NCBI GenBank assembly: GCA_001899805.1
Contig: MKWP01000014.1
Span: 248,001 to 312,000, forward strand
Direction of reading: 5' to 3'
Length of the DNA: 64,000 nt
Origin: Lysobacterales bacterium 66-474
GTDB lineage: Bacteria; Pseudomonadota; Gammaproteobacteria; Xanthomonadales; Rhodanobacteraceae
This document shows, piece after piece, positions 52,144 to 64,000 of this stretch. How positions within the stretch are numbered: position 1 is the first letter of the stretch; each line of letters opens with the position of its first letter. The position numbers were made by a program, and so were the translations under genes. The notes beneath the pieces were generated by a model. The model did no database searches. It worked only from the letters and a program-made list of their open reading frames with translations, and was not told where the DNA came from.

Positions 52144-52920
52144 ATGATCGGACGTCCCGCATGGTTCTCCGAGGTAGGCACGCGGGGCTCGAATGAGGAC
52201 AGCTGCGCGTTCTGGTGGGCGGGCGACACGCTGTTCGCCGCAATCGCCGACGGCCTGGGCGGCATGGGCGGCGGCGATCGCGCATCCAGCTACGTCGTCG
52301 GGTGCCTGAAGGCGCGCGCCACGCGTGCGGCCGTCAGCGCAAGCCAGCTGGCGGAGATGATCCGGCAGGGGCACCACGGGTTGCGACAACTGCAGCAACG
52401 CCAGGCGGAGCACCGTTCGATGGCAACCACGTTGACGGTGGTCGCATTGCGGGGCAGGACGCTCGTGGCTGCCCATTGCGGCGACACGCGCCTTTACGTC
52501 GCGGGGCGCGCGGGCGTCCGGCAGTTGACCGAGGATCATTCCGAAGCCCAACGTCTGCTCAACGAAGGCCTGCTGTCCCGGAGCGGGTTCGCGAGTTATC
52601 CGCGCAAGCACATCCTCGAAAGCGCGCTCGGCATTCCGGGTGTGCCGGCGGTGCAGGAAATCGAATGCCGGGTGGACGCGGGTGACTGGCTGGTGCTGGC
52701 TTCGGACGGCGCCTACGGCAAGCTCGTCCACGACGACCTGCATGATGCCGCTCGCGCGTCGCGCACGCCGCGGCAATTTTCGGAGGCGTGCCGCCGCCTC
52801 GTCGAAGCCCGGCAACCACGGGACAACTACACCCTGGTCGTGCTGCGCGCCATGAGCCAACGGGTGCCGCCCGTGTTGCAGCGCGCGCTGCAGTGTCGCA
52901 GGGCGGACGGCACCGTTTGA
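52144..52920 (+). CDS. PP2C-family Ser/Thr phosphatase
   Basis: The 258-residue soluble protein phosphatase is of the PppA/PrpC/Stp1 type. Metal-site motifs are present: TRGSNEDS, IADGLGGMGGGD, SMATTLT, CGDTRLY, LASDGAYGKL and the final PRDNYTLVVL. The start at ATG 52144 follows AGGTGA. As the only PP2C in view and with the shared promoter motif, it is the likely opponent of the kinase at 55916-60298. Confidence 0.93.
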   Translation: MIGRPAWFSEVGTRGSNEDSCAFWWAGDTLFAAIADGLGGMGGGDRASSYVVGCLKARATRAAVSASQLAEMIRQGHHGLRQLQQRQAEHRSMATTLTVVALRGRTLVAAHCGDTRLYVAGRAGVRQLTEDHSEAQRLLNEGLLSRSGFASYPRKHILESALGIPGVPAVQEIECRVDAGDWLVLASDGAYGKLVHDDLHDAARASRTPRQFSEACRRLVEARQPRDNYTLVVLRAMSQRVPPVLQRALQCRRADGTV

Positions 52921-52994
52921 CGGACCGCTGCCGACTGTTTCCCCGGCCATTCGACGTGGAGCATGCCGCCAGGCTGCAGCGCCGCCGCGTCGCT

Positions 52995-53019
52995 GTAATC
53001 GGCCGTACGTTTTGCCGAA
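52995..53019 (+). promoter_or_regulatory. Motif site B (GTAATCG-N13-CCGAA)
   Basis: GTAATCG 52995-53001, 13 bases, CCGAA 53015-53019. It lies 51 bases before the gene at 53071. It shares GCTGTAATCG with site E. Confidence 0.75.
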
Positions 53020-53070
53020 GTTGATGGTGACGCGGCATCCGCCGCGCATCCACCACCTGGAGCCACGGAC

Positions 53071-53721
53071 ATGCCGACCGTCAACGATGAATTCAACCGG
53101 ACCTGCGTCCGCCTCGATCTCGATGCCGAGCGCTCCGGCATCTTCACCCAGGATGAAGTGTCGCTCCGTTTCAGCGAAGACGACCTGCGCGTGTTCAACG
53201 ATTGCGCGGCGCGCATTGCGCCGGGTACGCCGGCGCTGGAATCGGAACAGATCGCCGGTGCGGCACGACGGCTCGCGCGCGCAGTGGGCGAGGGCAACCA
53301 GCCGCGCTTCATCCAGATCCGGATGCGCCGGGCCGGCGAGGTGCGCGCGATCCTCGACGATGCCGCATGGCATGTCGACCCCGCGCTCGTCGGGCCGATG
53401 CAGGACCTGATCGGCTACCTCGATGGTCCGGTGGCGCTGGTGCCGCTGGACGTGCCGGCGGTCGGCGGCCTGGATCGTGCGCTGCTCGTCGACATCGCAA
53501 TGGAACGTTTGCGCGCCGAACTGGACGAATACGCCGATTTCTGCAGGTATCGCGCGGCCGAAGCGCAACGCCTCGGGGTTCCGGTGGCGGCGGTTTCGAT
53601 CGATCGCGACGGTTGGGCGCTCGAGCGCAGCGAGGAACTTCGCCTCGAACGCCTGGTCCGCCGCGGCGGCGCCAGCCATGCGCGCGGCGGCGGTCAACCC
53701 GAAGTGTTCAGGGTGAGTTGA
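53071..53721 (+). CDS. Uncharacterised cytoplasmic protein in sigma/kinase cluster
   Basis: The 216-residue protein has no signal peptide or membrane helix and is mainly alpha-helical, acidic in the N-terminal half and Arg-rich at the end (LERLVRRGG). I do not recognise the family. ATG 53071 has GGAG ten bases upstream. It is preceded by promoter motif B, so it is a candidate regulon member. A regulator or kinase substrate role is possible but unproven. Confidence 0.65.
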   Translation: MPTVNDEFNRTCVRLDLDAERSGIFTQDEVSLRFSEDDLRVFNDCAARIAPGTPALESEQIAGAARRLARAVGEGNQPRFIQIRMRRAGEVRAILDDAAWHVDPALVGPMQDLIGYLDGPVALVPLDVPAVGGLDRALLVDIAMERLRAELDEYADFCRYRAAEAQRLGVPVAAVSIDRDGWALERSEELRLERLVRRGGASHARGGGQPEVFRVS

Positions 53722-53843
53722 TCCGCCGTCGAAACGGCGTGGCAGGGCACGGATTTTCGATTGCGCCGTGGCTGGAGTCCGCGGTGCCAGCAACCAGCAA
53801 GCGATCGGTCCCACGGACGGTGCCGCCGCCGAGGAGGTGGATC

Positions 53844-54209
53844 ATGAAATGCACGACTCTCGCGATCAGCGTTTTCGCAACCGTGGCGCTCGCGTCCGGC
53901 CAGGCGGCCAGCGCGGGGCAACCGCCGTCGTCGGCGCCCACCCGCGCCGAGGTCGACCAACAGGCCATGCAGGAGGGCCCGACCACCGGACGCATCGGCT
54001 ATCTCACGCACAAGGACCCGCCCGCGCCGCACCGCGCGGCCGCGCCGGTCGACCCGAGGATGCTGCGCCCGCTGACCAAGCGGGAAATCGGGATGCTCTT
54101 CAATGCATGCATCGCCTACGCGGAATGCAAGACCGCGTACGCCAAGGCCTATGAACACCACCAGGCCTTGCTGCGCGCGCAGCAGGCCAGCGCCGAGGGC
54201 GAGCCGTAA
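53844..54209 (+). CDS. Small secreted protein of unknown function
   Basis: The 121-residue protein has a clear signal peptide (to QAASAG, about residue 25) and a strong GAGGAGG ribosome site before ATG 53844. The mature part is Pro-rich then helical with two Cys (NACIAYAECK). It is followed by a strong terminator. It is probably cotranscribed with the gene at 53071. Confidence 0.75.
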   Translation: MKCTTLAISVFATVALASGQAASAGQPPSSAPTRAEVDQQAMQEGPTTGRIGYLTHKDPPAPHRAAAPVDPRMLRPLTKREIGMLFNACIAYAECKTAYAKAYEHHQALLRAQQASAEGEP

Positions 54210-54237
54210 GCGGAAAGGTCCGGCGTTCCGCGATTCT

Positions 54238-54279
54238 GCGGCTTCGGGTTTGTTCCAGCGGACCCGAAGCCGCGTTTTT
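54238..54279 (+). terminator. Rho-independent terminator
   Basis: GCGGCTTCGGGT (54238-54249) and ACCCGAAGCCGC (54262-54273) form a perfect 12-bp stem with a 12-nt loop, followed by GTTTTT. It ends the transcript of the small secreted gene and insulates the first sigma factor gene. Confidence 0.92.
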
Positions 54280-54420
54280 GCCATCCCCCTGGCGGCCGGA
54301 CCGCGGCTGTCGCGAGCAGAAAAATGCGGCAGGCGGTGCGCTTCATCGGCACTCTTTAATGCATAATGCGGCACGACAGGCGCGCACGGGGCGCCTGCCG
54401 GCTGCGTGAGGGCGCGGCGG

Positions 54421-55122
54421 ATGGGAAGGTTCGAGACGACACGCTGGAGTGTGGTGTTGCGCGCACGCGGCGAGCCCGTCGAAGCGCGCGCGGCACTGGA
54501 GTTGTTGTGCCGGACGTATCGGCCGCCCGTATTGGCCTTCGTGCGCAGTCGCGGTTATGCGATCGACGCCGCGGAAGACCTCACGCAAGCATTCTTCGCG
54601 CGGTTCCTGGAACGCGCGTGGCATTCCAGCGCCGATCCGGAACGCGGGCGCTTCCGCTCGTTCCTGCTGACTGCGTTGAAACGGTTCCTGATCGATGCCG
54701 ATGCCGAGGCGGCCGCGCTGAAGCGTGGCGGCGGCATTCGTTTCCAGGCATTGGATGACGACGGTGGCGGCGGGGATGGGGTGGGTGAAGCGCCCGATGC
54801 CGTGTTCGAACGCGAATGGGCGCACGCCGTCCTGAACGCGGCGTTCGGCCGCCTGCGCCGGGAAGCGGAACAGGCCGGCAAGCTCGAATTGTTCAAGCGC
54901 CTCGCGGAATTTCTCGTCGAGCGACCGGACGAGAGCGAGTACGCGCGCGCGGCCGAGGAACTGCACTTGCGCCGCAACACGCTCGCGGTGGCCGTGCACC
55001 GGTTGCGCCATCGCCTGCGCGAACTGGTGCGCGAGGAATTGAGCGAAACCACCTCGAACCGTGCCGACCTGGAGGAAGAGTTGCATACCCTGCGCGGATC
55101 GATGCAGGCACTGGCCCGATGA
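54421..55122 (+). CDS. ECF-type sigma factor 1 (kinase-associated class)
   Basis: The 233-residue protein starts with FETTRWSVVLRA, then a sigma region 2 (AEDLTQAFFARFLERAW) and a region 4 helix-turn-helix (EYARAAEELHLRRNTLAVAVHRLR). The TRWSxV opening and DLTQxFF core are typical of sigma factors that neighbour Ser/Thr kinases in Planctomycetes, Verrucomicrobia and Acidobacteria. No anti-sigma gene is adjacent. It lacks the shared promoter motif upstream, so it may be expressed by the housekeeping sigma. The start is ATG 54421; GTG 54406 is possible. Confidence 0.88.
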   Translation: MGRFETTRWSVVLRARGEPVEARAALELLCRTYRPPVLAFVRSRGYAIDAAEDLTQAFFARFLERAWHSSADPERGRFRSFLLTALKRFLIDADAEAAALKRGGGIRFQALDDDGGGGDGVGEAPDAVFEREWAHAVLNAAFGRLRREAEQAGKLELFKRLAEFLVERPDESEYARAAEELHLRRNTLAVAVHRLRHRLRELVREELSETTSNRADLEEELHTLRGSMQALAR

Positions 55123-55129
55123 CCGGGCC

Positions 55130-55154
55130 GTAATCGCCGTTCCCGCTTCCCGAA
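55130..55154 (+). promoter_or_regulatory. Motif site C (GTAATCG-N13-CCGAA), before sigma factor 2
   Basis: GTAATCG 55130-55136, 13 bases, CCGAA 55150-55154. It starts 7 bases after the sigma 1 stop and ends 33 bases before the sigma 2 start. It would drive the sigma 2-kinase-receptor operon. Confidence 0.78.
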
Positions 55155-55187
55155 TGGTTCGTCCATGCGATACGCGGATCGAAATGC

Positions 55188-55913
55188 ATGAGCCCAGCCG
55201 CCGACCACCTGCTCGAGGATTTCACCCGGACACGCTGGTCGATGGTGTGCCGGTTGCAAACCACCCGCGCCGGCGACGCGCGCGAGGCGCTGACCGAGCT
55301 GGCGTTGCGCTACTGGTATCCGGTTTACGCCTACGTCCGGCGCTGCGGCCATGCGCAGGAAATCGCGCAGGACATCACCCAGGTTTTCCTGCAGCAGGTG
55401 GCCGCCGATTTGCGCAACCACCGCAATACGCCGCCCGGCCGGTTCCGCGAATGGCTGTTGGCGCGCCTCAACACCTTTCTCGGCGGCGAGTGGCGGGAAC
55501 TCGCGGGCGCGGAAGGCGCTCCCGAGGCGCCGCCCTTGCCCGAGCTCGAATCGCGCAACCGCAGCGAACACGATCCGGAGGAATCGCCGGAGCAAGCCTA
55601 TCGGCGCAGTTTCGCGCTGGAAGTCTTGTCGCGCGGTTTGAAACGGCTGCGCGCCGAAGCGCGCCAGACCGGGCATCTCGACATGTGCGAGGCGCTGGAA
55701 CCATTCCTGACGCGTGAACCGTTGCCGGGTCAGTACGACGAACTCGGCCACAAGCTGTCGATTCGTCCGCTCGCGCTGGTGATTGCATTGAAACGCCTGC
55801 GGCAGCGGTTCCGCGAACTGGTTCGCGAAGAGCTGGCCGACACGGTGACGTCCGCGGAAGAGTTGGCCGCCGAGCAGCAAGCGTTGCTGGTCGCGCTGGA
55901 CCGGGGGCACTGA
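55188..55913 (+). CDS. ECF-type sigma factor 2 (kinase-associated class)
   Basis: The 241-residue paralogue of sigma 1 shows DFTRTRWSMVCRL, EIAQDITQVFLQQV and a region 4 ending LRQRFRELVREEL, which parallels LRHRLRELVREEL in sigma 1. It is separated from the kinase by two bases, so they are certainly one operon. The motif-C promoter suggests positive autoregulation or control by sigma 1. Kinase-dependent activation has precedent in Vibrio EcfP/PknT and Xanthomonas EcfK/PknS. Confidence 0.88.
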   Translation: MSPAADHLLEDFTRTRWSMVCRLQTTRAGDAREALTELALRYWYPVYAYVRRCGHAQEIAQDITQVFLQQVAADLRNHRNTPPGRFREWLLARLNTFLGGEWRELAGAEGAPEAPPLPELESRNRSEHDPEESPEQAYRRSFALEVLSRGLKRLRAEARQTGHLDMCEALEPFLTREPLPGQYDELGHKLSIRPLALVIALKRLRQRFRELVREELADTVTSAEELAAEQQALLVALDRGH

Positions 55914-55915
55914 GG

Positions 55916-60298
<4,383 letters not shown>

Positions 60299-60311
60299 GG
60301 GGGCGTGTGTC

Positions 60312-63194
60312 GTGACACCCTGCAAGCGTATCGTCGGCTGTTTGTCACTGCTGGTGCTGTGCGGCGGCGGGGATGCGTTCGCAGCCGACCCACCGCACGA
60401 CGGCAGCAACACGCCGCAGCAACAAGGTTCCGATACCGCCGGGGCGGCGCAAACGCTCGGGACGATCTACGTCACCGGCAGCCACATCCGCAGCATCGAC
60501 CTGGAGACCCAGCACCCGCTGTTGGTGATGAAACGCGACGACTTGCTGCGCACCGGCCTCACCGACATCGGCGTGATCGTGCAGAACATCGTCGTCAACG
60601 GGCAGACCCAGAACCGCAACATCAACAACGGCACCGACGCCCGCGAATTGGTCAACCTGCGCAGCCTCGGTCCCAACCGCACGCTGGTGCTGATGAACGG
60701 CCAGCGCTGGGTCAGCGGGCTGGACGGCGCGGTGGATCTTTCCGCGATTCCGCTGGCCCTGGTCGAACGGGTCGAAGTCCTGAAGGATGGCGCGTCGGCG
60801 ATCTACGGCTCCGATGCCATCGCCGGCGTCATCAACATCATCACCCGCAGGGATTTCAAGGGCGCCGAGCTGGGTGCCTATTACGGCGAAACCGACCATG
60901 GCGATGGCATCCGCCGCGATGCCGAATTCAGTTATGGACGCAGTGGTGATCGCTGGAACGTCTCGTTCGGCATCGAGTACGCCAAGGACGATCCGGTCAT
61001 GGCCGGCGACCGGACGATCTCGTCGGTACCCATCGCGGGCCTGCCGCTCGGCGCGACTGGCGTCACGTTCATGATGTTTCGTTACCACGATGGGGCCTAC
61101 ACCCGTATCGGAGGGCGCCCCGGCACGTCGCCGGGTGATTTCCGTCCCTTCGATTGGGCGACCGACTGGAGCATCAATTTTGCTCCATACAACTACCTGC
61201 AGACGCCACTTGAGCGCAAGGCGCTCTTTGCGCAGGCTCGTTTCGAACTGACGCCAAACGTTGCGATATCGGGTGACGTCCTGTTCAACCGGCGGCAATC
61301 GGCCCAGCAATTGGCGCCACCGCGGGTCGGGTTCGGGTCGTTCTGTTGCGGCGGGACACCCGCTGGGTTCGACGTCTCGCCCGACAACGTCTACAACCCC
61401 TTCGATGATCCGATTACCGCTTTCCAGCGGCGGTTTCTCGAAGACCGCCCGCGCCGCTGGCAACAGACCGTGGATACGAGTCGCGGGCATCTCGCCCTCG
61501 ATGGCTTGTTCGATGTCGCGGGCAGATCGATCGCGTGGGGCGTGGACGTGTCGCAGGCACGTGCCGACCAGCACGAGACAGTCTTTCCCTTCCAGGACAA
61601 CGCGAAACTGGCGCTTGCGCTCGGCCCGTCGTTCTTCGATGCAAGCGGGATCGCCCGTTGCGGGAGCCCGTCCGCGCCGATCGAAGGTTGCGTGCCGCTG
61701 GATGTGTTCGGGCCGCCCGGCTCGATCACACCTGCGATGCTCGACTACGTGGATGCGCAGGCCAGCAACCGGATGAAGACCGAAACGCGTGATTTCCTGC
61801 TGCACGCGACCACCACCCTGATCGAATTGCCGGCCGGCGAGTTGAACGTCGCCGCCGGTGCGGAATATCGCCACGAAAGCGGCGCCGACGATCCGGACGA
61901 ATTGCTGGCCAGCGGCCGGGCCAACGGCGGGGGCGTCAATTACCGACCGACCGAAGGCGCGTACTCCGTCAGGGAAGCGTTCGTGGAATTCGAGATCCCG
62001 CTGCTGGCGGGGCACCCACTCGCGCGCCAGCTCGGTCTCGATGTGGCATCGCGCTGGTCCGACTATTCGCTGTTCGGCAGCGCGACCAATTCGCAGTTGG
62101 GATTGCGCTGGAAGCCGATCGACGACCTGCTGCTGCGGGCCAGCTACATCGAGGGCTTTCGCGCACCGAGCGTGGTGGATTTGTTCCAGGGGCTGGTCAG
62201 TGCCGGCGAAGAATCCATGGATCCGTGCGCGGCGGACAGTCACCCCGACGCGGCCACCCTGGCGCGCTGCGCCGGGGCGGGCGTTCCCGCCGGCGTCACC
62301 GATTGGGGCGGTTCGGCGGTCACCATCGGCGGCAACCCGGCGCTCAAACCCGAGATCGCGCGCACGCACACCCTCGGCTTTGTGTACGCCCCTTCGTGGC
62401 TGCCGGGGCTGGGCGTGAGCCTGGACTGGTACCGGATCCAGATCACGAACGCGATCGGCGAACGCACGCCGCAGTCGATCCTGAATGCGTGTTACATGCT
62501 GGGCGACACGAACGCCTGCTCGCTGGTCACGCGCGATCCGGTGGATCGTTCGCTGTCGAACGTCGACGCGGCCCAGCAGAACATCCCGGGAGGCCTCGAG
62601 ACCGAAGGTTACGATTTCTCGCTGGACTGGCGGCGCGAGACGTCATTCGGCCAGTTCCGACTGCGCTGGGACAACGCCTACGTGAGTTATTACGGCGAAA
62701 TCGGCCAGTCCGCGACAGGCGCGCTGTTGCCGGACGGTTCGCCGGCGCAAGGCAACGTGGTCGGCAAGAACGAGCAGCCGGGAGGTTTTTACGGCGTGGT
62801 GTGGCGCCTGCGCTCGGTCATGGCGCTTGCCTGGCAGCGCGGGGCCTGGAACGCATCGATCGACGCGCGCTATTTTTCGCCCATCACCGAAAGTTGCAAG
62901 TACGTCGCCGACGCGGCGAAGACTGTTGGCGATCCGGCGTTGCTCGATCTGTGCTCCGATCCCGGCCACATGCAGGACGGCCGGCGGGCGCCGCTGAATC
63001 GCGTCGGCGCGGTGGCCTACTTCGACCTGCAGGCCGGCTGGACCGCGCCATGGAACGGCCGCGTCACCGTTGGCGTGCGCAACGCCTTCGACCGCAACCC
63101 GCCGGTGGCGTACTCGGCGGCCGCCAATTCGTTCTTCCCGGACTACGACATCCCCGGCCGGTTTTTTTACGCCAGCTATCGGCAGAAGTTCTGA
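60312..63194 (+). CDS. TonB-dependent outer-membrane receptor
   Basis: The 960-residue protein has a signal peptide (to DAFAAD), a plug domain (IYVTGSHIR; DGASAIYGSDAIAGVINIIT) and a 22-strand-type barrel ending in Phe (SYRQKF). The start is GTG 60312, 13 bases after the kinase stop with GAGGGGG upstream, so it is in the same operon. The long loops and Cys residues give no clear ligand; the class resembles oligosaccharide/peptide receptors of Xanthomonads rather than classic siderophore ones. No FecR-type anti-sigma gene is present. Confidence 0.93.
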   Translation: MTPCKRIVGCLSLLVLCGGGDAFAADPPHDGSNTPQQQGSDTAGAAQTLGTIYVTGSHIRSIDLETQHPLLVMKRDDLLRTGLTDIGVIVQNIVVNGQTQNRNINNGTDARELVNLRSLGPNRTLVLMNGQRWVSGLDGAVDLSAIPLALVERVEVLKDGASAIYGSDAIAGVINIITRRDFKGAELGAYYGETDHGDGIRRDAEFSYGRSGDRWNVSFGIEYAKDDPVMAGDRTISSVPIAGLPLGATGVTFMMFRYHDGAYTRIGGRPGTSPGDFRPFDWATDWSINFAPYNYLQTPLERKALFAQARFELTPNVAISGDVLFNRRQSAQQLAPPRVGFGSFCCGGTPAGFDVSPDNVYNPFDDPITAFQRRFLEDRPRRWQQTVDTSRGHLALDGLFDVAGRSIAWGVDVSQARADQHETVFPFQDNAKLALALGPSFFDASGIARCGSPSAPIEGCVPLDVFGPPGSITPAMLDYVDAQASNRMKTETRDFLLHATTTLIELPAGELNVAAGAEYRHESGADDPDELLASGRANGGGVNYRPTEGAYSVREAFVEFEIPLLAGHPLARQLGLDVASRWSDYSLFGSATNSQLGLRWKPIDDLLLRASYIEGFRAPSVVDLFQGLVSAGEESMDPCAADSHPDAATLARCAGAGVPAGVTDWGGSAVTIGGNPALKPEIARTHTLGFVYAPSWLPGLGVSLDWYRIQITNAIGERTPQSILNACYMLGDTNACSLVTRDPVDRSLSNVDAAQQNIPGGLETEGYDFSLDWRRETSFGQFRLRWDNAYVSYYGEIGQSATGALLPDGSPAQGNVVGKNEQPGGFYGVVWRLRSVMALAWQRGAWNASIDARYFSPITESCKYVADAAKTVGDPALLDLCSDPGHMQDGRRAPLNRVGAVAYFDLQAGWTAPWNGRVTVGVRNAFDRNPPVAYSAAANSFFPDYDIPGRFFYASYRQKF

Positions 63195-63238
63195 CGCTAG
63201 AAGTCGTGATTTGCGGCGCGGAAGTAATCGTTGCGCGA

Positions 63239-63263
63239 GTAATCGTTGCGCGGCGTTTCCGAA
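63239..63263 (+). promoter_or_regulatory. Motif site D (GTAATCG-N13-CCGAA) with duplicated -35
   Basis: GTAATCG 63239-63245, 13 bases, CCGAA 63259-63263. The 15 bases 63224-63238 are a tandem copy of the next 15 (gTAATCGttgcgcgR), so two -35-like boxes stand in series. It lies 45 bases after the receptor stop. Confidence 0.72.
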
Positions 63264-63269
63264 ATGATG

Positions 63270-63468
63270 GTTGAGGGGCGATCCCTCAATACCTGGTCGG
63301 CGGTGTCGACCGACTGCAACGCCGCTGCCGGGCCATGGTCCAGGAATACGTGGCGGCCCGGCAGGTTGCCGGCGGCGTGGATGTCGCCGCCAAGTGAACC
63401 GGACGCCTGAGCACTCTCCAGCAGATGGTGTCCCTTTTCGCGCCCCGCTTCGCGGGGCGCATTTTTTC
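63270..63468 (+). ncRNA. Candidate short transcript (sRNA or small-protein mRNA)
   Basis: This stretch is bounded by promoter motif D and a strong terminator. It begins with the hairpin TTGAGGG-N5-CCCTCAA at the expected start point. No reading frame with a good ribosome site is seen. One frame could give a 20-residue peptide from ATG 63344 (MVQEYVAARQ...), and another frame starts inside the -10 box and so could not be translated from this promoter. I call it a probable non-coding RNA; peptide coding is not excluded. Confidence 0.45.
63441..63468 (+). terminator. Rho-independent terminator
   Basis: GCGCCCCGC (63441-63449) and GCGGGGCGC (63453-63461) form a nine-base perfect stem with a 3-nt loop, followed by ATTTTTT. 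Confidence 0.93.
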
Positions 63469-63564
63469 CAGATACAAGGAATCCATGGCTCCCTTCACGC
63501 GACCGGGGAGCAGCGCCGGGCTATCCGAAGCGGCCGCACGCCGCGTCGTTTCGCGTCGGCCGCT

Positions 63565-63589
63565 GTAATCGCTACCCGGTGTTTCCGAA
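63565..63589 (+). promoter_or_regulatory. Motif site E (GTAATCG-N13-CCGAA)
   Basis: GTAATCG 63565-63571, 13 bases, CCGAA 63585-63589. A hairpin TGAGGG-gtgaa-CCCTCA (63598-63614) at the expected start point matches the one after site D. It lies 104 bases before the gene at 63694. Confidence 0.75.
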
Positions 63590-63693
63590 CTGTGGATTGA
63601 GGGGTGAACCCTCACTGCCCAGGGATGCGGGCGAATCCCCATCCACGCACGCCCGTCAGGGAAGACCCGCTGCAGGTTTCGGAGGTCATCGTC

Positions 63694-64000
63694 ATGAAAC
63701 TTCGTGCAATCCTGATCGCCATCTCCCTGGCTGGTTTCGCCGGCGCCGCGGCAGCGGGCGAAACGCACACGATCATGCAGCCCGCCCAGACCATCCAGCT
63801 GCTCTCGCAGGCAACCGGCCTGACGGTTCATGAGGTCGAGATCGCGTTGAGCCCGTCCACGAATTACGAGCACCCCACCAGGTACGCATCCGTCTACCGG
63901 CGTTTTCAACAGGCCGTGGGGCGAACGATGTACGAGCGGATCATGGGCGACGGTGAACTCAGCGCGCGGCAGGTGCAGGACCTGGTCGCCATGGCCGAGG
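63694..64000 (+). CDS. Secreted protein of unknown function, 3' end outside window
   Basis: ATG 63694 follows GGAGG and the frame stays open to the window end (102 residues seen). There is a signal peptide (to AAAAGE, about residue 22). The mature part is helical (QPAQTIQLLSQATGLTVHEV; YERIMGDGELSARQVQDLV). I do not recognise the family. It lies under promoter motif E and so is a candidate output gene of the sigma/kinase module. Confidence 0.75.
   Translation, partial: MKLRAILIAISLAGFAGAAAAGETHTIMQPAQTIQLLSQATGLTVHEVEIALSPSTNYEHPTRYASVYRRFQQAVGRTMYERIMGDGELSARQVQDLVAMAE

Noticed and set aside
63224-63230. A sixth full promoter motif at the first GTAATCG before site D
   Set aside because: No CCGAA follows at the 13-base spacing; it is only the upstream copy of a 15-base tandem repeat.

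Overview
This is high-GC gammaproteobacterial chromosome, most like the Rhodanobacteraceae/Xanthomonadaceae (Lysobacterales). The evidence is conserved gene order: a SPOR protein, then cvpA and purF; rpsB-tsf-pyrH divergent from map; glnD followed by dapD, an ArsC/YffB-like gene and dapE; and parC. No rRNA, tRNA, CRISPR array or complete insertion sequence was seen. The first gene (SPOR protein) and the last gene (secreted protein) are cut by the window edges.

Layout. 1-5.4 kb: SPOR protein, cvpA, purF, a DUF2235 hydrolase overlapping a DUF455 ferritin-like gene. 5.4-19.1 kb: mostly accessory metabolism. It holds a membrane protein with a cytochrome c, a secreted amidohydrolase, a lone Mrr-like nuclease, a Zn protease, two tandem DoxX-like membrane proteins, a VOC protein, a DUF998 protein with a threonine dehydratase-like enzyme, an RNB exonuclease, a serine hydrolase and an esterase. 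19.2-25.1 kb: an M1 peptidase, then ppsA and its regulator ppsR, divergently arranged. 25.1-30.0 kb: a structured leader and a 1519-residue autotransporter. 30.1-41.2 kb: the translation, nitrogen and lysine core (pyrH, tsf, rpsB, map, glnD, dapD, dapE). 41.2-52.0 kb: a peroxiredoxin-like protein, an HTH/membrane-protein operon, cytochrome b561 flanked by a duplicated gene end, a penicillin acylase-type hydrolase, a two-part lipoate ligase, parC and a GumN-family protein.

52.0-64.0 kb is the most unusual part. It holds a PP2C phosphatase, two uncharacterised genes, two tandem ECF-type sigma factors, a transmembrane Ser/Thr kinase with a large WD40-like extracytoplasmic part, a TonB-dependent receptor and a secreted protein. 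Five copies of one bipartite motif, GTAATCG-N13-CCGAA, all on the + strand, lie before the phosphatase, the first unknown gene, the second sigma factor, a short terminator-bounded transcript candidate and the last secreted protein. No other copy was found in the window. The simplest reading is a self-contained envelope-signalling regulon. In it, one of the sigma factors reads this promoter, and kinase and phosphatase set its activity. The receptor is in the operon and no FecR-type anti-sigma factor is visible.

Intergenic regions are rich in palindromes. One family has short stems closing a hexanucleotide loop of the type RTCCST and occurs as ~100-bp paired-hairpin units. One such unit lies in frame inside ppsA and adds about 25 residues.
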